A stretch of 64,000 nt of DNA from Eubacterium sp. (GTDB lineage: Bacteria > Bacillota > Clostridia > Lachnospirales > Lachnospiraceae). Positions 8,174 to 17,987 of the stretch are shown piece by piece; positions within the stretch are counted from its first letter, which is position 1; each line of letters begins with the position of its first letter. The notes beneath the pieces were generated by a model. It worked only from the letters and a program-made list of their open reading frames with translations. It ran no database searches and was not told the origin of the DNA. The DNA lies in NCBI GenBank assembly GCA_017433295.1, contig JAFRHL010000037.1:94900-158899 (forward strand), written 5' to 3'. A program made the translations under genes and the position numbers.

Positions 8174-8833
8174 ATGAGAATGAAGATGATAGCCCCGTCT
8201 ATTTTATCGGCTGATTTTACAAGGCTGGGAGAAGATGTGCTGACTGCTGTACGGGCCGGAGTACGTTATATTCATCTTGATGTGATGGATGGAATGTTTG
8301 TGCCGCAGATTTCCTTCGGGAACCCGGTGATCGGGTCACTTCGTCCTATTACGGATGCGATTTTTGATGTTCACATGATGGTGGAGGAACCCGGACGCTA
8401 TGTGGATGAGATTGCTGAACTGGGTGCGGATATTATCACCGTTCACACGGAAGCCTGCACCCATCTTGACCGTGTAGTGCAGCAGATCAAAAGCTGTGGC
8501 AAGAAAGCCGGCGTGGTGCTGAACCCTGCCACCCCCCTGGAGACTCTTGAATATGTGCTGGATGATCTGGATATGGTCCTGCTCATGTCGGTGAATCCGG
8601 GTTATGGAGGACAGAAGTATATCCCCTATATTGACGAAAAGATCCGGCGTCTCCGGAAGATGATCGATGAAAAGGGACTTTCCACCCTGATTGAAGTGGA
8701 CGGTGGTGTAAATGTATCCAATATCCGGCGTATTGCCGACTGCGGAGCAGATGTCCTGGTCTGCGGCTCTGCCGCTTTTAAGGGGGATATTACCCGCAAT
8801 ATTACAGAGCTCCAGGAGCAGCTGATGAAGTAG
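8174..8833 (+). CDS. rpe: Ribulose-phosphate 3-epimerase
   Basis: A 219-residue TIM-barrel enzyme that interconverts ribulose-5-phosphate and xylulose-5-phosphate in the pentose phosphate pathway. Family signatures are clear: APSILSADF at the N-terminus, H-L-D-V-M-D-G (metal-binding His and Asp), MSVNPGYGGQ and the final EVDGGV. Two starts compete: ATG 8174 is only 3 nt from AAGGAG, while ATG 8180 (MKMIAPS) is 9 nt away and is the better spaced, giving 217 residues. In many Firmicutes rpe follows rsgA; here it has its own promoter and stands alone ahead of the Mrp-type ATPase. Confidence 0.93.
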   Translation: MRMKMIAPSILSADFTRLGEDVLTAVRAGVRYIHLDVMDGMFVPQISFGNPVIGSLRPITDAIFDVHMMVEEPGRYVDEIAELGADIITVHTEACTHLDRVVQQIKSCGKKAGVVLNPATPLETLEYVLDDLDMVLLMSVNPGYGGQKYIPYIDEKIRRLRKMIDEKGLSTLIEVDGGVNVSNIRRIADCGADVLVCGSAAFKGDITRNITELQEQLMK

Positions 8834-8908
8834 ATAATAGAGTTGTAAAGGAATTAAATGTCCAAAATATACTGTAAAATTATAAATTTGAAAGTGAGGA
8901 TTTAAGAA

Positions 8909-9754
8909 ATGAGTGAATGTACACAGGATTGCAGCACATGTAGTGAAAATTGTGCAGAAAGAAGAACAAATCCGGAGGATTTCAGAGTTGCATTAAGTGC
9001 CGGCAGCTCTGTAAAAAAGTTGATTGGCGTTGTTTCTGGTAAAGGCGGCGTGGGTAAGTCCCTGGTGACATCTCTCCTGGCCTGCGCTTCCATGCGGGAA
9101 GGATATAAAACAGCCATTCTGGATGGGGATATCACAGGACCTTCTATTCCCAAAGCCTTCGGAGTAAAGGAAAACCTGGTGGGTAATATTGACGGGTTAA
9201 TCCTGCCGGCCACCACGACCATGGGAATTGATATGGTATCAGTAAACCTGATGCTGGCCAATGAAACGGACCCTGTGATCTGGAGAGGCCCGGTCCTTGG
9301 CGGCGTTATAAAGCAGTTCTGGGGTGAGACCCTCTGGAAGAATATTGATTATATGTTTGTGGATATGCCGCCCGGAACCGGCGATGTGCCGCTGACCATT
9401 TTCCAGTCCCTTCCCCTGGACGGTATTATTATAGTAGCTTCTCCTCAGGAGCTGGTGGGCATGATCGTGGAGAAGGCGGCCAATATGGCCCGCATGATGC
9501 AGGTCCCCATTCTCGGTCTGGTGGAGAATATGAGTTACGTGGAATGTCCTGACTGCGGCAGAAAGATTGAGATTTTCGGCAAGAGCCATATAGAAGAGAT
9601 TGCTGCCCAGTACCAGGTGCCCGTGCTGGCCAGAATTCCCGTTGACCCGAAGCTGGCGGCTGCCTGCGATGAAGGCAAGATAGAATTCACAGAGAATGAT
9701 TATATGAAAGATGCAATGGAAGCATTAATAGACAATGGAGAAATGAATGGATAA
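8909..9754 (+). CDS. Mrp/NBP35-type P-loop ATPase (Fe-S carrier)
   Basis: A 281-residue Mrp/ApbC family protein. It has the deviant Walker A G-K-G-G-V-G-K-S (residues 44-51), the D-M-P-P-G-T-G-D-V segment and the C-P-D-C pair near residue 212 that holds a bridging Fe-S cluster in the dimer. A Cys-rich N-terminus (C-x3-C-x2-C-x3-C, residues 4-15) adds a second potential cluster site, as in NBP35-like members. Family role: assembly or transfer of Fe-S clusters to client proteins in the cytoplasm. The 3' end overlaps the ftsH start by 8 nt, so the two are translationally linked. Confidence 0.88.
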   Translation: MSECTQDCSTCSENCAERRTNPEDFRVALSAGSSVKKLIGVVSGKGGVGKSLVTSLLACASMREGYKTAILDGDITGPSIPKAFGVKENLVGNIDGLILPATTTMGIDMVSVNLMLANETDPVIWRGPVLGGVIKQFWGETLWKNIDYMFVDMPPGTGDVPLTIFQSLPLDGIIIVASPQELVGMIVEKAANMARMMQVPILGLVENMSYVECPDCGRKIEIFGKSHIEEIAAQYQVPVLARIPVDPKLAAACDEGKIEFTENDYMKDAMEALIDNGEMNG

Positions 9755-11693
9755 TAATAATCAGAATAAAGATCCGAACAAAAGAAAAAGGATTCAGTCA
9801 GCGATTATCATGCTGGTAATCTGTCTGGGACTTACTGTTCTTTTTACTCAGGTGATGAACCATTATAAGAATGGAGAGCAGAAAGAAATCGGGTATGATG
9901 AGTTTTTAACCATGCTGGATAAGAAGCAGGTGAAGAAAATTACTCTGACGGATAATAAGATTCTCATTGAGCCGAAGGAGCAGAGCAATCCTCTGATGAA
10001 GACGGTCTATTATACGGTGATGATCTCTGATTACAAGCTGGTGGACCGCCTGAATGATGCCGGGGTCGAGTTCGGCAAGGAGGATAACAGCGGTTCCTCC
10101 ATGCTGATATCCGTCCTGGCCGGGTATGTCCTTCCCTTTGCGCTGATCTATGGCATGGGTTATTTCATCATGCGCAATATCGGAAGAGGAGGTGGCATGC
10201 TGGGCAGCGTGGGTAAAAGCAATGCCAAGGTTTATGTGGAGAAGAAAACCGGTGTGACATTTGCTGATGTTGCGGGTCAGGATGAGGCCAAGGAAACTCT
10301 GACCGAGATGGTGGATTTCCTCCATAACCCCGACAAATATGTAAAGATCGGCGCCAAGCTTCCCAAGGGAGCCCTCCTGGTGGGGCCTCCCGGCACGGGA
10401 AAAACGCTGCTGGCCAAGGCCGTAGCAGGAGAGGCAAATGTACCGTTCTTTTCCCTGAGCGGATCCGATTTTGTTGAAATGTTTGTGGGTGTCGGCGCTT
10501 CCAGAGTTCGTGACCTGTTCAAGCAGGCCCAGTCCATGGCGCCATGTATCATTTTTATTGATGAAGTGGATGCCATCGGAAAAAGCCGTGACAGCCGTTA
10601 TGGCGGCGGTAATGATGAAAGAGAACAGACCCTCAATGCCCTGCTGGCGGAGATGGATGGTTTCGATTCCTCAAAGGGTCTTATCATTCTGGCGGCAACC
10701 AACCGGCCGGATGTTCTGGATAAAGCATTGCTCAGGCCCGGACGTTTTGACCGCCGTGTTATCGTGGAGCGTCCTGACCTGAAAGGCCGGATAGAGACCC
10801 TCAAGGTTCATGCAAAGAATGTTCTTATGGATGACTCGGTGGATTTCGAAGAGATCGCTCTGGCAACATCAGGAGCCGTCGGATCGGATCTTGCCAATAT
10901 GATCAATGAAGCTGCCCTGGGCGCCGTTAAGGCCGGCCGTAAGGTGGTGACCCAGAAGGACCTGCTGGAGGCAGTGGAGGTAGTTATTGCCGGTAAAGAG
11001 AAGAAGGACCGGATCCTGGGAGACGAGGAGAAAAGGATCGTGGCCTATCATGAAGTGGGTCACGCCATCTGTACTGCTGTCCAGAAGCATACGGATCCTG
11101 TTCAAAAGATCACCATTGTGCCCAGGACCATGGGTGCTCTGGGATATACCATGCAGGTTCCCGAAGAAGAGCGGTACCTGATGAGCAAGGATCAGATCAA
11201 GAATGACCTGATAACATTTTTCGGAGGAAGGGCTGCCGAGGAAGTGGTCTTCAATTCGGTTACCACCGGTGCTTCCAATGATATAGAAAGAGCGACCAAG
11301 CTGGCAAGGGCCATGGTCACCCAGTATGGCATGTCCGACACCTTCGGGCTTATGGGACTGGAGTCCATTGAGAGCCGCTACCTGGACGGCAGACCGGTGC
11401 TTAACTGCTCCGACGCCACCGGCGCCATGATCGATAATGAGGTAAAGAACATCCTTAAGGATGCCTATGACAAAGCAGTATCCATTATCCGGGACAACCG
11501 CGGGGCCATGGACGAGATCGCAGACTTTCTGATTGAACGGGAAACGATAACCGGGAAAGAATTTATGGAAATATACAATAAGTATCAGAAGCCTCAGGAG
11601 GAGGAGACAGGGGACGGTTCTCTGTCTCCTCTGGAGGCGGAACTCCCAGGAGGAGACAGAGAACCGTCCCCTGTCTCCTCGGGGGATAGTTAA
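9747..11693 (+). CDS. ftsH: ATP-dependent zinc metalloprotease FtsH
   Basis: A 648-residue membrane AAA+ protease that removes damaged membrane and short-lived proteins. Order: cytoplasmic start, TM1 (about residues 17-35), short external domain, TM2 (about 115-140), AAA domain with Walker A G-P-P-G-T-G-K-T (about 213-220) and Walker [12 protein letters not shown], second region of homology ([20 protein letters not shown]), and the zinc site H-E-V-G-H (about 435-439; most family members have HEAGH). The last about 30 codons ([10 protein letters not shown] onward) are unrelated to FtsH and come from a perfect 31-nt inverted repeat. It overlaps the Mrp gene by 8 nt and uvrC by one base (TAATG). 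Confidence 0.96.
   Translation: MDNNNQNKDPNKRKRIQSAIIMLVICLGLTVLFTQVMNHYKNGEQKEIGYDEFLTMLDKKQVKKITLTDNKILIEPKEQSNPLMKTVYYTVMISDYKLVDRLNDAGVEFGKEDNSGSSMLISVLAGYVLPFALIYGMGYFIMRNIGRGGGMLGSVGKSNAKVYVEKKTGVTFADVAGQDEAKETLTEMVDFLHNPDKYVKIGAKLPKGALLVGPPGTGKTLLAKAVAGEANVPFFSLSGSDFVEMFVGVGASRVRDLFKQAQSMAPCIIFIDEVDAIGKSRDSRYGGGNDEREQTLNALLAEMDGFDSSKGLIILAATNRPDVLDKALLRPGRFDRRVIVERPDLKGRIETLKVHAKNVLMDDSVDFEEIALATSGAVGSDLANMINEAALGAVKAGRKVVTQKDLLEAVEVVIAGKEKKDRILGDEEKRIVAYHEVGHAICTAVQKHTDPVQKITIVPRTMGALGYTMQVPEEERYLMSKDQIKNDLITFFGGRAAEEVVFNSVTTGASNDIERATKLARAMVTQYGMSDTFGLMGLESIESRYLDGRPVLNCSDATGAMIDNEVKNILKDAYDKAVSIIRDNRGAMDEIADFLIERETITGKEFMEIYNKYQKPQEEETGDGSLSPLEAELPGGDREPSPVSSGDS
11601..11680. repeat. 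Perfect 31-nt inverted repeat forming the ftsH C-terminus
   Basis: The arms at 11601-11631 and 11650-11680 are exact reverse complements, separated by 18 nt. Each arm begins GAGGAGACAG and ends with its complement CTGTCTCCTC or a variant, so each arm is itself palindromic. The core GGGGACGGTTCTCTGTCT resembles a short repeat that I recall as widespread in Clostridia; that is memory, not a search result. The element stays in frame and encodes the Gly/Ser/Pro/Glu-rich tail of FtsH. Confidence 0.92.
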
Positions 11694-13564
11694 TGTTCGA
11701 TTTTCAGGAAGAACTGAAGAAGCTGCCGGCAAAGCCGGGGGTGTACCTCATGCATAATGAGCGGGATGAGATCATTTATGTGGGAAAGGCCCGGGTACTC
11801 AAGAACAGGGTGAGGTCTTATTTTCAAAAGGGATATAAGCGAAGTGTCAAGATAGAGCATATGGTTTCTCATATCGCATATTTTGAATATATTATCACCG
11901 ACTCGGAAATGGAGGCCCTTGTTCTGGAGTGCAACCTGATTAAAGAGCACCGGCCCCATTATAATACAATGCTCAAGGATGACAAGAGTTATCCTTATAT
12001 CCGCGTGACCATGCAGGAGGATTATCCCAGGGTCCTTTTCTGCCGCAATGATAAACGGGACAAATCCAGATATTTCGGGCCCTATACCAGTGCGGGTGCT
12101 GTAAAAGAAACTCTTGAGCTGATGCATAAGATTTACAGGATCCGCAACTGCAACCGTATTCTTCCCAGAGATATGGGCAAGGAAAGGCCCTGCCTTTATC
12201 ATCAGATCCACCAGTGCGATGCCCCCTGCCAGGGCTGGATCAGCAGGGAGGATTACAGGAAACATATCGATGATGCCATTGATTTCCTGAATGGAAATAA
12301 CAAAAAGATCCTTGAGGAGCTGGAATCCAGGATGATGGCAGCGGCAGCGGAGATGGAGTTTGAGGAAGCTGCCCTCTACCGGGACCTGATGGAAAGCGTA
12401 AGAAGGATAGAAGAGAAGCAGAAGATAAATCAGGGAGACGGTGACGACAGAGATATCATAGCCATTGCCAAAGAAAATGATGAGGCAATCATCTCAGTCT
12501 TTTTTGTCCGGAACGGAAAAATGCTGGGCAGGGACCATTTCCACATGACAGGAATCGGTGACAGCGAGAAGGGTGAGATCATAATGGATTTCATCAAACA
12601 GTTCTACGTCAGCAATCCATTTATCCCAAAGGAGGTCCTGACCCAGGAGGAGGTCCCAGACAGGGAGATCCTGGAAAAATGGCTTTCTGACAAGCGGGGC
12701 GGGAGGGTTTCCTTCCTGGTTCCCAAAAAGGGAAGCAAATACCGGATGATGCAGCTGGCCTACCAGAATGCCAGTAATGTTCTGATCAAGGACACCGAGA
12801 AGATAAAGAGGGAGGAACAGCGGACGACAGGTGCGGTCCGTGAACTGGAGCAGCTTCTGGGGATCAGAGACCTTACCCGGATGGAAGCCTTCGATATCTC
12901 CAATACAAATGGATACCAGAATGTTGCGTCCATGGTAGTGTTCGAGAAGGGAAAGGCCAAAAGAAGCGATTACAGGAAGTTTAAGATCCGGACCGTGGCC
13001 GGCCCTGATGATTACCGCTGCATGGAAGAGGCACTTACAAGGCGGTTTACTCATGGTTTAAAAGAGCGGGAGGAGAGAAAGCAAAAAGGGGAGGATCCTT
13101 CCCTGGGCAGTTTTACAAGATTTCCTGATATCCTTATGATGGATGGAGGAAAGGGGCAGGTGAACGTGGCCCTTAAGGTTCTTGGTGACCTGGGACTGTC
13201 TGTTCCGGTCTGCGGTATGGTCAAAGATGATTTCCACAGAACGAGGGGGCTGTATTATAATAATGAAATAATTCACTTCCCCAGAAACTCAGAAGCCTTC
13301 CGGATGATCACCAGGCTTCAGGATGAAGCCCACCGTTTTGCCATTGAGTACCATAAGAGTCTGAGAACCAAAGGCCAGGTCCATTCGGTTCTCGATGATA
13401 TTAAAGGAGTCGGCCCCGCCCGCCGCAAAGCTCTGATGAAGCATTTTAAGGATATCGGGATGATACGGGATGCAGATGTGGAGGAGCTGGTTTCAGTTCC
13501 CGGTATAACAGAAGGTGTCGCGAAAGAAATCTATGCCTTTTTTCACAGGGATGACGAAAAGTAG
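11693..13564 (+). CDS. uvrC: UvrABC excinuclease subunit C
   Basis: A 623-residue nucleotide-excision repair nuclease that cuts on both sides of a lesion after UvrA and UvrB load. GIY-YIG nuclease domain at residues about 12-95 (PGVYLMHN ... IIYVGKAR), Cys-rich stretch, UVR/UvrB-binding segment about 200-240, the RNase H-like 5' nuclease domain about 385-545 ([30 protein letters not shown]), and a C-terminal helix-hairpin-helix pair (about 560-620). The start ATG shares one base with the ftsH stop, so the genes are coupled. The length is normal. Confidence 0.96.
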   Translation: MFDFQEELKKLPAKPGVYLMHNERDEIIYVGKARVLKNRVRSYFQKGYKRSVKIEHMVSHIAYFEYIITDSEMEALVLECNLIKEHRPHYNTMLKDDKSYPYIRVTMQEDYPRVLFCRNDKRDKSRYFGPYTSAGAVKETLELMHKIYRIRNCNRILPRDMGKERPCLYHQIHQCDAPCQGWISREDYRKHIDDAIDFLNGNNKKILEELESRMMAAAAEMEFEEAALYRDLMESVRRIEEKQKINQGDGDDRDIIAIAKENDEAIISVFFVRNGKMLGRDHFHMTGIGDSEKGEIIMDFIKQFYVSNPFIPKEVLTQEEVPDREILEKWLSDKRGGRVSFLVPKKGSKYRMMQLAYQNASNVLIKDTEKIKREEQRTTGAVRELEQLLGIRDLTRMEAFDISNTNGYQNVASMVVFEKGKAKRSDYRKFKIRTVAGPDDYRCMEEALTRRFTHGLKEREERKQKGEDPSLGSFTRFPDILMMDGGKGQVNVALKVLGDLGLSVPVCGMVKDDFHRTRGLYYNNEIIHFPRNSEAFRMITRLQDEAHRFAIEYHKSLRTKGQVHSVLDDIKGVGPARRKALMKHFKDIGMIRDADVEELVSVPGITEGVAKEIYAFFHRDDEK

Positions 13565-13639
13565 TTTTTGTTTCCTGAAAAGTATGATAGAATATAGCTG
13601 TCATTATTGGGGGATTAACAGCATAAAGGAGCGGCACTT

Positions 13640-14572
13640 ATGTATAAAGTGAAACTAACCAAGTTTATAAATAAGATGGAGCTCAGGAGCCTTCTGCCGG
13701 ACCTGGACATTGATGATATAAATATCAACAAGTCCGGGGTAAACAGACTGGCCTTGCAGCTTACGGGATTTTTTGAGCATTTTGACGCAGACCGTATCCA
13801 GGTCATCGGGAAGGTGGAGTATGCCTACTGCCAGCAGATAGATAAGAAGCGCATGAAGCCCATCCTGGAGAATATTTTTGACAGGAAGATTCCCTGTATT
13901 GTATATTGCTGGGGACTTGAGCCGTCGGAGCTGATTCTGGATCTGGCGGAAGAATATGGCATTCCCATTTTTTCCACCAGTATCAGGACATCTGATTTTA
14001 TCGCTGAATCTGTACGCTGGCTCAGCGAGGAGCTGGCGCCCCGCATCTCGATCCATGGCGTTCTGGTAGATATCTATGGTGAGGGCGTCCTGATTATGGG
14101 CGAGAGCGGAATAGGGAAAAGCGAGGCGGCCCTGGAGCTTATTCGAAGGGGGCACCGGCTTGTGTCGGATGATGTGGTGGAGATCCGGAAGGTGAGCCAC
14201 GACACCCTGATCGGTACATCGCCGGATATTACCAGGCATTTTATTGAACTGCGCGGAATCGGGATCGTCGACGTAAAAAGTCTCTTTGGTGTTGAGAGTG
14301 TTATGATCAACCAGACCATAGACATGGTGATCAGGCTGGAGGACTGGAACCGGGAAGGAAATTACGACAGGCTGGGTCTGGACGAAGAATATATCGAATT
14401 TCTTGGAACTAAAGTGGTCTGCTTCTCCATTCCGATCCGGCCGGGCCGGAACCTGGCGGTCATCGCGGAATCAGCAGCCATCAATTATCGTGCCAAAAAG
14501 ATGGGATATAATGCAGCCCAGGAATTATATAACAGGGTAACCGGCAACCTGCAGCAGAAGGAGGAAGTTTAG
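13640..14572 (+). CDS. hprK: HPr kinase/phosphorylase
   Basis: A 310-residue bifunctional sensor that phosphorylates HPr on Ser46 and removes that phosphate, the switch for carbon catabolite repression in Firmicutes. The N-terminal domain (about 1-130) leads to Walker A G-E-S-G-I-G-K-S (about 154-161); the HprK signature follows at HFIELRGIGIVDVKSLFG. AAAGGAG lies 8-10 nt upstream of the ATG. It starts a run of closely spaced genes (glucokinase, then murB, whiA and an HPr-like gene) that fits its role. A target Ser46 is present in the HPr-like protein encoded at 17595. Confidence 0.95.
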   Translation: MYKVKLTKFINKMELRSLLPDLDIDDININKSGVNRLALQLTGFFEHFDADRIQVIGKVEYAYCQQIDKKRMKPILENIFDRKIPCIVYCWGLEPSELILDLAEEYGIPIFSTSIRTSDFIAESVRWLSEELAPRISIHGVLVDIYGEGVLIMGESGIGKSEAALELIRRGHRLVSDDVVEIRKVSHDTLIGTSPDITRHFIELRGIGIVDVKSLFGVESVMINQTIDMVIRLEDWNREGNYDRLGLDEEYIEFLGTKVVCFSIPIRPGRNLAVIAESAAINYRAKKMGYNAAQELYNRVTGNLQQKEEV

Positions 14573-14574
14573 TC

Positions 14575-15510
14575 ATGAAGAAATATGTAATAGGAGCAGA
14601 TGTGGGAGGAACAACAGTAAAGCTTGGTTTTTTCACTTCTGAGGGAGAGCTTCTGGATAAATGGGAGATTCCCACGGACACAGCTCCCGGCGGCAATATC
14701 CTGAAGGATATCTCAGATTCCTGCCGGGAGAAGATGCAGTCCATGAAACTGGCCGTGGAGGATTTTGCCGGGATAGGGATCGGAGTGCCCGGTCCCGTGC
14801 TGCAGGACGGCTCGGTGGATACCTGTGTGAACCTCGGCTGGGGCAGGAAGCAGGTCAGGAAGGAGATGGAAGAGATCCTGGGGATTCCGGCAGCCGTTGG
14901 AAATGACGCGAATATGGCGGCCCTCGGTGAAGCCTGGAAGGGCAGCGCCGGCGGTTATAAAGACGTGGTCATGGTCACCCTCGGCACAGGAGTCGGAGGC
15001 GGAATCATCATTAACGGGAAAATGGTTTCAGGCGCCCACGGTTATGGCGGCGAGATCGGCCATATGGTGGTGAACTCCCATGAAACGGTAAAATGCAACT
15101 GTGGAAAATCGGGATGTCTTGAACAGTACTGCTCTGCCACAGGCATAGTAAATGAAACCAAAAAAGCCCTGGAAAGATGTGATTCATGGACCACTCTGAA
15201 AGGATGCAGGCCTCTTACCTCCAAGTATATATTCGACGCTGCCAAGGCGGGAGATACATTTTCCAAAACCCAGGTGGATGTCTTCTGTAAACGCCTGGCC
15301 AAAGCCTTATCCCATATCTCGGCTGTTGTGGATCCTGAGGTGTTTGTAATCGGAGGAGGAGTCTCCAAAGCCGGTGAGATCATTACTGAAAATGTGTCAA
15401 AACATTTTGATGAATTTTCCTTCGGAGCCCAGAAAAATACCAGGTTCGTACTGGCATCTCTGGGGAACGATGCGGGCATCTACGGCTGCGCGAAAGCCGT
15501 CCTGGAATGA
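14575..15510 (+). CDS. glcK: ROK family glucokinase
   Basis: A 311-residue ROK-fold sugar kinase, most likely glucokinase (glucose + ATP to glucose-6-phosphate). The ATP phosphate loop D-V-G-G-T-T-V-K is at residues 9-16. The sugar-binding E-I-G-H and the zinc motif C-N-C-G-K-S-G-C-L-E (about 176-186) are intact. It starts 2 nt after the hprK stop with GGAGGAAG in the hprK tail as ribosome-binding site, so it is in the same operon. This hprK-glucokinase pairing fits glucose entry feeding the HprK signal. A terminator follows. Confidence 0.9.
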   Translation: MKKYVIGADVGGTTVKLGFFTSEGELLDKWEIPTDTAPGGNILKDISDSCREKMQSMKLAVEDFAGIGIGVPGPVLQDGSVDTCVNLGWGRKQVRKEMEEILGIPAAVGNDANMAALGEAWKGSAGGYKDVVMVTLGTGVGGGIIINGKMVSGAHGYGGEIGHMVVNSHETVKCNCGKSGCLEQYCSATGIVNETKKALERCDSWTTLKGCRPLTSKYIFDAAKAGDTFSKTQVDVFCKRLAKALSHISAVVDPEVFVIGGGVSKAGEIITENVSKHFDEFSFGAQKNTRFVLASLGNDAGIYGCAKAVLE

Positions 15511-15539
15511 ACAAAATTTAATTTTGACGATTTCCCTAA

Positions 15540-15570
15540 AAGGAAGCACAAAGCTTCCTTTTTTTTTGTT
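15540..15570 (+). terminator. Intrinsic terminator after glucokinase
   Basis: AAGGAAGC, a 5-nt loop and GCTTCCTT, then a run of nine T and later T8. It is a strong plus-strand terminator that separates hprK-glcK from murB. Confidence 0.85.
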
Positions 15571-15581
15571 TTTTTTCAATA

Positions 15582-15610
15582 TTGTGCTTCTTACAAAAGT
15601 AGGGTATTAT
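15582..15610 (+). promoter_or_regulatory. Promoter of murB-whiA-HPr-like operon
   Basis: TTGTGC (15582-15587), a 17-bp spacer, then TATTAT (15605-15610), just after the preceding terminator and about 65 nt before murB. Confidence 0.6.
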
Positions 15611-15677
15611 ATGAAATATATTGCAACAGACTTGAAATCGATAGGTTTTTTTAATCGTTGTATCAGCAGGAGTTAAC

Positions 15678-16586
15678 ATGAAACAGGATTTTATCCGGAA
15701 ATTGAAAGAACATATCACAGAGGGAGTTGTTTTGGAACTTGAGCCTATGGGCAGGCATACCACCTTCCAGGTTGGCGGTCCGGCGGATCTATTCGTTGAG
15801 CCGGCCGGCAGAGAAGAGTTACAATATGCTGTTGAGACCGCCCGGGGAGATCATGTTCCATTTTTTGTGGCAGGCAACGGAAGCAATCTGCTTGTTTCCG
15901 ACGACGGATACAGGGGAATGATCCTCCATATCGGAAAGGGAATGTCACAAATTGTTGTCACAGACACAGTAGTTGAAGCTGAAGCAGGAGCTTCTCTTGC
16001 CAGGATCGCCAAAGCGGCATTGGAGAAGGGACTTACAGGTATGGAGTTCGCGGCCGGGATTCCCGGATCTCTGGGGGGAGCCGTAGTCATGAACGCCGGG
16101 GCATACGGAGGAGAGATGAAGGATATTCTTACCGAGGTGGATGTGCTGACGGCGGACGGAAGGTTTCTTACCATAGCGGCATGCGACCTGGATCTGTCAT
16201 ACAGGCACAGCTGTATCCCCCATAAGGATTATATCGTCCTGGGAGCCAGGATGCTTCTTGACAGGGGAGACCCGGAAAAGATCAGGGCCAGGATGAATGA
16301 ACTCGCTCTCTTAAGAAGGCAGAAGCAGCCTCTGGAGTATCCCAGCGCCGGCAGCACCTTTAAGCGCCCGGAAGGATATTTTGCGGGAAAGCTGGTGCAG
16401 GATGCCGGGTTAAAGGGATATACGGTGGGAGATGCCCAGGTCTCGGAAAAGCACAGCGGTTTTGTCATCAACCGGGGTCATGCCGATGCGGCGGAGATTT
16501 ATTTCCTGATTCAGCAGGTTCAGAAAAAGGTCAATAAGAAGTTTGGAGTGATGTTGGAGCCGGAAGTACGGTTTATAGGTTTTTAG
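15678..16586 (+). CDS. murB: UDP-N-acetylenolpyruvoylglucosamine reductase
   Basis: A 302-residue FAD enzyme that reduces UDP-GlcNAc-enolpyruvate to UDP-MurNAc with NADPH, the second committed step of peptidoglycan synthesis. FAD-binding motifs are clear (GNGSNLLVSD, AGIPGSLGGAVVMNAGAYGGE). The catalytic Ser lies in YPSAGSTFKRP and the Glu in LEPEVR, typical of type IIa MurB. It stands 11 nt ahead of whiA; rapZ, often found between these genes in Lachnospiraceae, is not here. Confidence 0.95.
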   Translation: MKQDFIRKLKEHITEGVVLELEPMGRHTTFQVGGPADLFVEPAGREELQYAVETARGDHVPFFVAGNGSNLLVSDDGYRGMILHIGKGMSQIVVTDTVVEAEAGASLARIAKAALEKGLTGMEFAAGIPGSLGGAVVMNAGAYGGEMKDILTEVDVLTADGRFLTIAACDLDLSYRHSCIPHKDYIVLGARMLLDRGDPEKIRARMNELALLRRQKQPLEYPSAGSTFKRPEGYFAGKLVQDAGLKGYTVGDAQVSEKHSGFVINRGHADAAEIYFLIQQVQKKVNKKFGVMLEPEVRFIGF

Positions 16587-16596
16587 GAGTTTTTTT

Positions 16597-17553
16597 ATGT
16601 CTTTTTCTTCTGAGGTAAAAGAAGAATTGTCCCACCTTTCATGTCAGGAGGAGCATTGCCTGAAGGCTGAGCTGGCCGCCATCATATGTCTTTGCAGCGA
16701 CATTACCCGGTTTGCCCGGGGAGAATACAGTCTGGACCTGCGGACAGAGAACGCGGCTGTGGCAAGAAGGTTTTATACTCTGATAAAGACAGCCTTTGAT
16801 ATCCAGCCCGGAGTATCCTCCGGGAAACATAATTACCTGAAGAAATCCAGATCCTTCTGTATTTCTTTAAACCGGTCTTCAGATGTACTGACAGTATTAA
16901 GAGCAGTGGGACTGATCAATAATCTTGGTCAGATAGACGAATACAACAGCAGGATCTATCATCCTCTGTTACAGAGGACATGCTGCAGAAGAGCCTTCCT
17001 TCGGGGTGCCTTTCTCGCCTCCGGTTCCGTGACAGATCCGGAGAAGAATTATCATTTTGAGATCACATGCGCTGACGATGAGACAGCACAGCAGATCTGC
17101 GGGTTGCTCCAGTATTTCGGACTCGAAGCAAAATGCGTCCTGCGTAAGAAATATTATGTGGTATATTTGAAAGAAGGCACGATGATCTCAGACGCGCTGA
17201 ATATCATCGGTGCCCATGTTTCCATGATGAAGTTTGAGAATGTCCGGATCGTAAAGGACGTCCGGAACTCTGTAAACAGACGCGTAAACTGTGAAACTGC
17301 CAATATCAGCAAGACAGTTTCCGCAGCCCGGAAACAGATAGAAGATATTGAATATATTAAAAAGACCATCGGACTTGATAAATTGCCGGATAACCTCAGG
17401 GACGTGGCGGGAGCCAGACTTGAGGAGCCGGAGGCTTCTTTAAAGGAGCTAGGCCAGATGTTGAGTCCGCCGGTCGGAAAGTCGGGTGTGAACCATCGGC
17501 TTAGAAAGCTTTCCCAGATGGCCCAGCAACTAAAGGACCATGGACGCATCTGA
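16597..17553 (+). CDS. whiA: DNA-binding protein WhiA
   Basis: A 318-residue WhiA protein: an N-terminal LAGLIDADG homing-endonuclease-like fold (about 1-190) and a C-terminal helix-turn-helix (about 230-310) with the family motif S-P-P-V-G-K-S-G-V-N-H-R-L. In Bacillus it affects cell division and chromosome segregation; in Streptomyces it controls sporulation. AGGAG lies upstream of the ATG, only 11 nt after murB. Its presence marks the organism as Gram-positive. Confidence 0.94.
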   Translation: MSFSSEVKEELSHLSCQEEHCLKAELAAIICLCSDITRFARGEYSLDLRTENAAVARRFYTLIKTAFDIQPGVSSGKHNYLKKSRSFCISLNRSSDVLTVLRAVGLINNLGQIDEYNSRIYHPLLQRTCCRRAFLRGAFLASGSVTDPEKNYHFEITCADDETAQQICGLLQYFGLEAKCVLRKKYYVVYLKEGTMISDALNIIGAHVSMMKFENVRIVKDVRNSVNRRVNCETANISKTVSAARKQIEDIEYIKKTIGLDKLPDNLRDVAGARLEEPEASLKELGQMLSPPVGKSGVNHRLRKLSQMAQQLKDHGRI

Positions 17554-17594
17554 GATTGATATTATTTAAATATTTATAATAAACGGAGGTTATT

Positions 17595-17852
17595 ATGATA
17601 TCGAAGTCAATGGAGATAAGAATTCCTGCAGGGCTTGACCCCAGTACCATCGCATTGTTCATACAGACAGCCAGCCAATATGACAGCAGAGTGTATGTTC
17701 AGTCTGAGAATAAAAGGGTGAATGCGAAAAGTCTTATGGGTATGATGTCCCTGGGACTTCCCAAAGGAGCCAGCCTTACCATCGTTGCCGAAGGAAGTGA
17801 CGAGGACGAGGCAATAGAAGAAATTGAGAAATATTTAAATAATGAGAAATAA
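17595..17852 (+). CDS. HPr-like protein with Asp at position 15 (Crh-like)
   Basis: An 85-residue HPr-fold protein. Aligned without gaps to Bacillus HPr, the PTS phosphorylation site His15 is Asp15 and the ARP that normally follows is P-S-T. It therefore cannot relay phosphate from enzyme I. Ser46, the HprK target, is present in N-A-K-S-L-M-G-M-M-S-L-G. This pattern is the one seen in Crh, which acts only as a Ser46-phosphorylated corepressor of CcpA. Its place behind whiA is where crh sits in Bacillus. CGGAGG lies about 8 nt upstream of the ATG. An element-A hairpin follows directly. Confidence 0.88.
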   Translation: MISKSMEIRIPAGLDPSTIALFIQTASQYDSRVYVQSENKRVNAKSLMGMMSLGLPKGASLTIVAEGSDEDEAIEEIEKYLNNEK

Positions 17853-17923
17853 AACAAAGCGTCACAGTTACGATCCGCCCATTCTTTTATAAACAGGCAG
17901 GAAGGTTACTGTGACGCTTGTTT
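17851..17923. terminator. Nested hairpin element, copy A
   Basis: AAAACAAAGCGTCACAGTTAC pairs, with one bulge, with GGTTACTGTGACGCTTGTTTT; the centre carries GCCCATTC. It lies between the HPr-like gene and the convergent zinc-ribbon gene, so it can end both. It is one of four related copies in the window. Confidence 0.8.
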
Positions 17924-17987
17924 TGTGCGCATTTTTAACAATCGACACGATAACACACGCGCGGCTCGCTGCGCCGGGATCCGCTGA

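Noticed and set aside
13225-13260. AGAACGAGGGGG in uvrC as another copy of the palindromic repeat
   Set aside because: It encodes the conserved UvrC stretch RTRGLYY and has no inverted partner.
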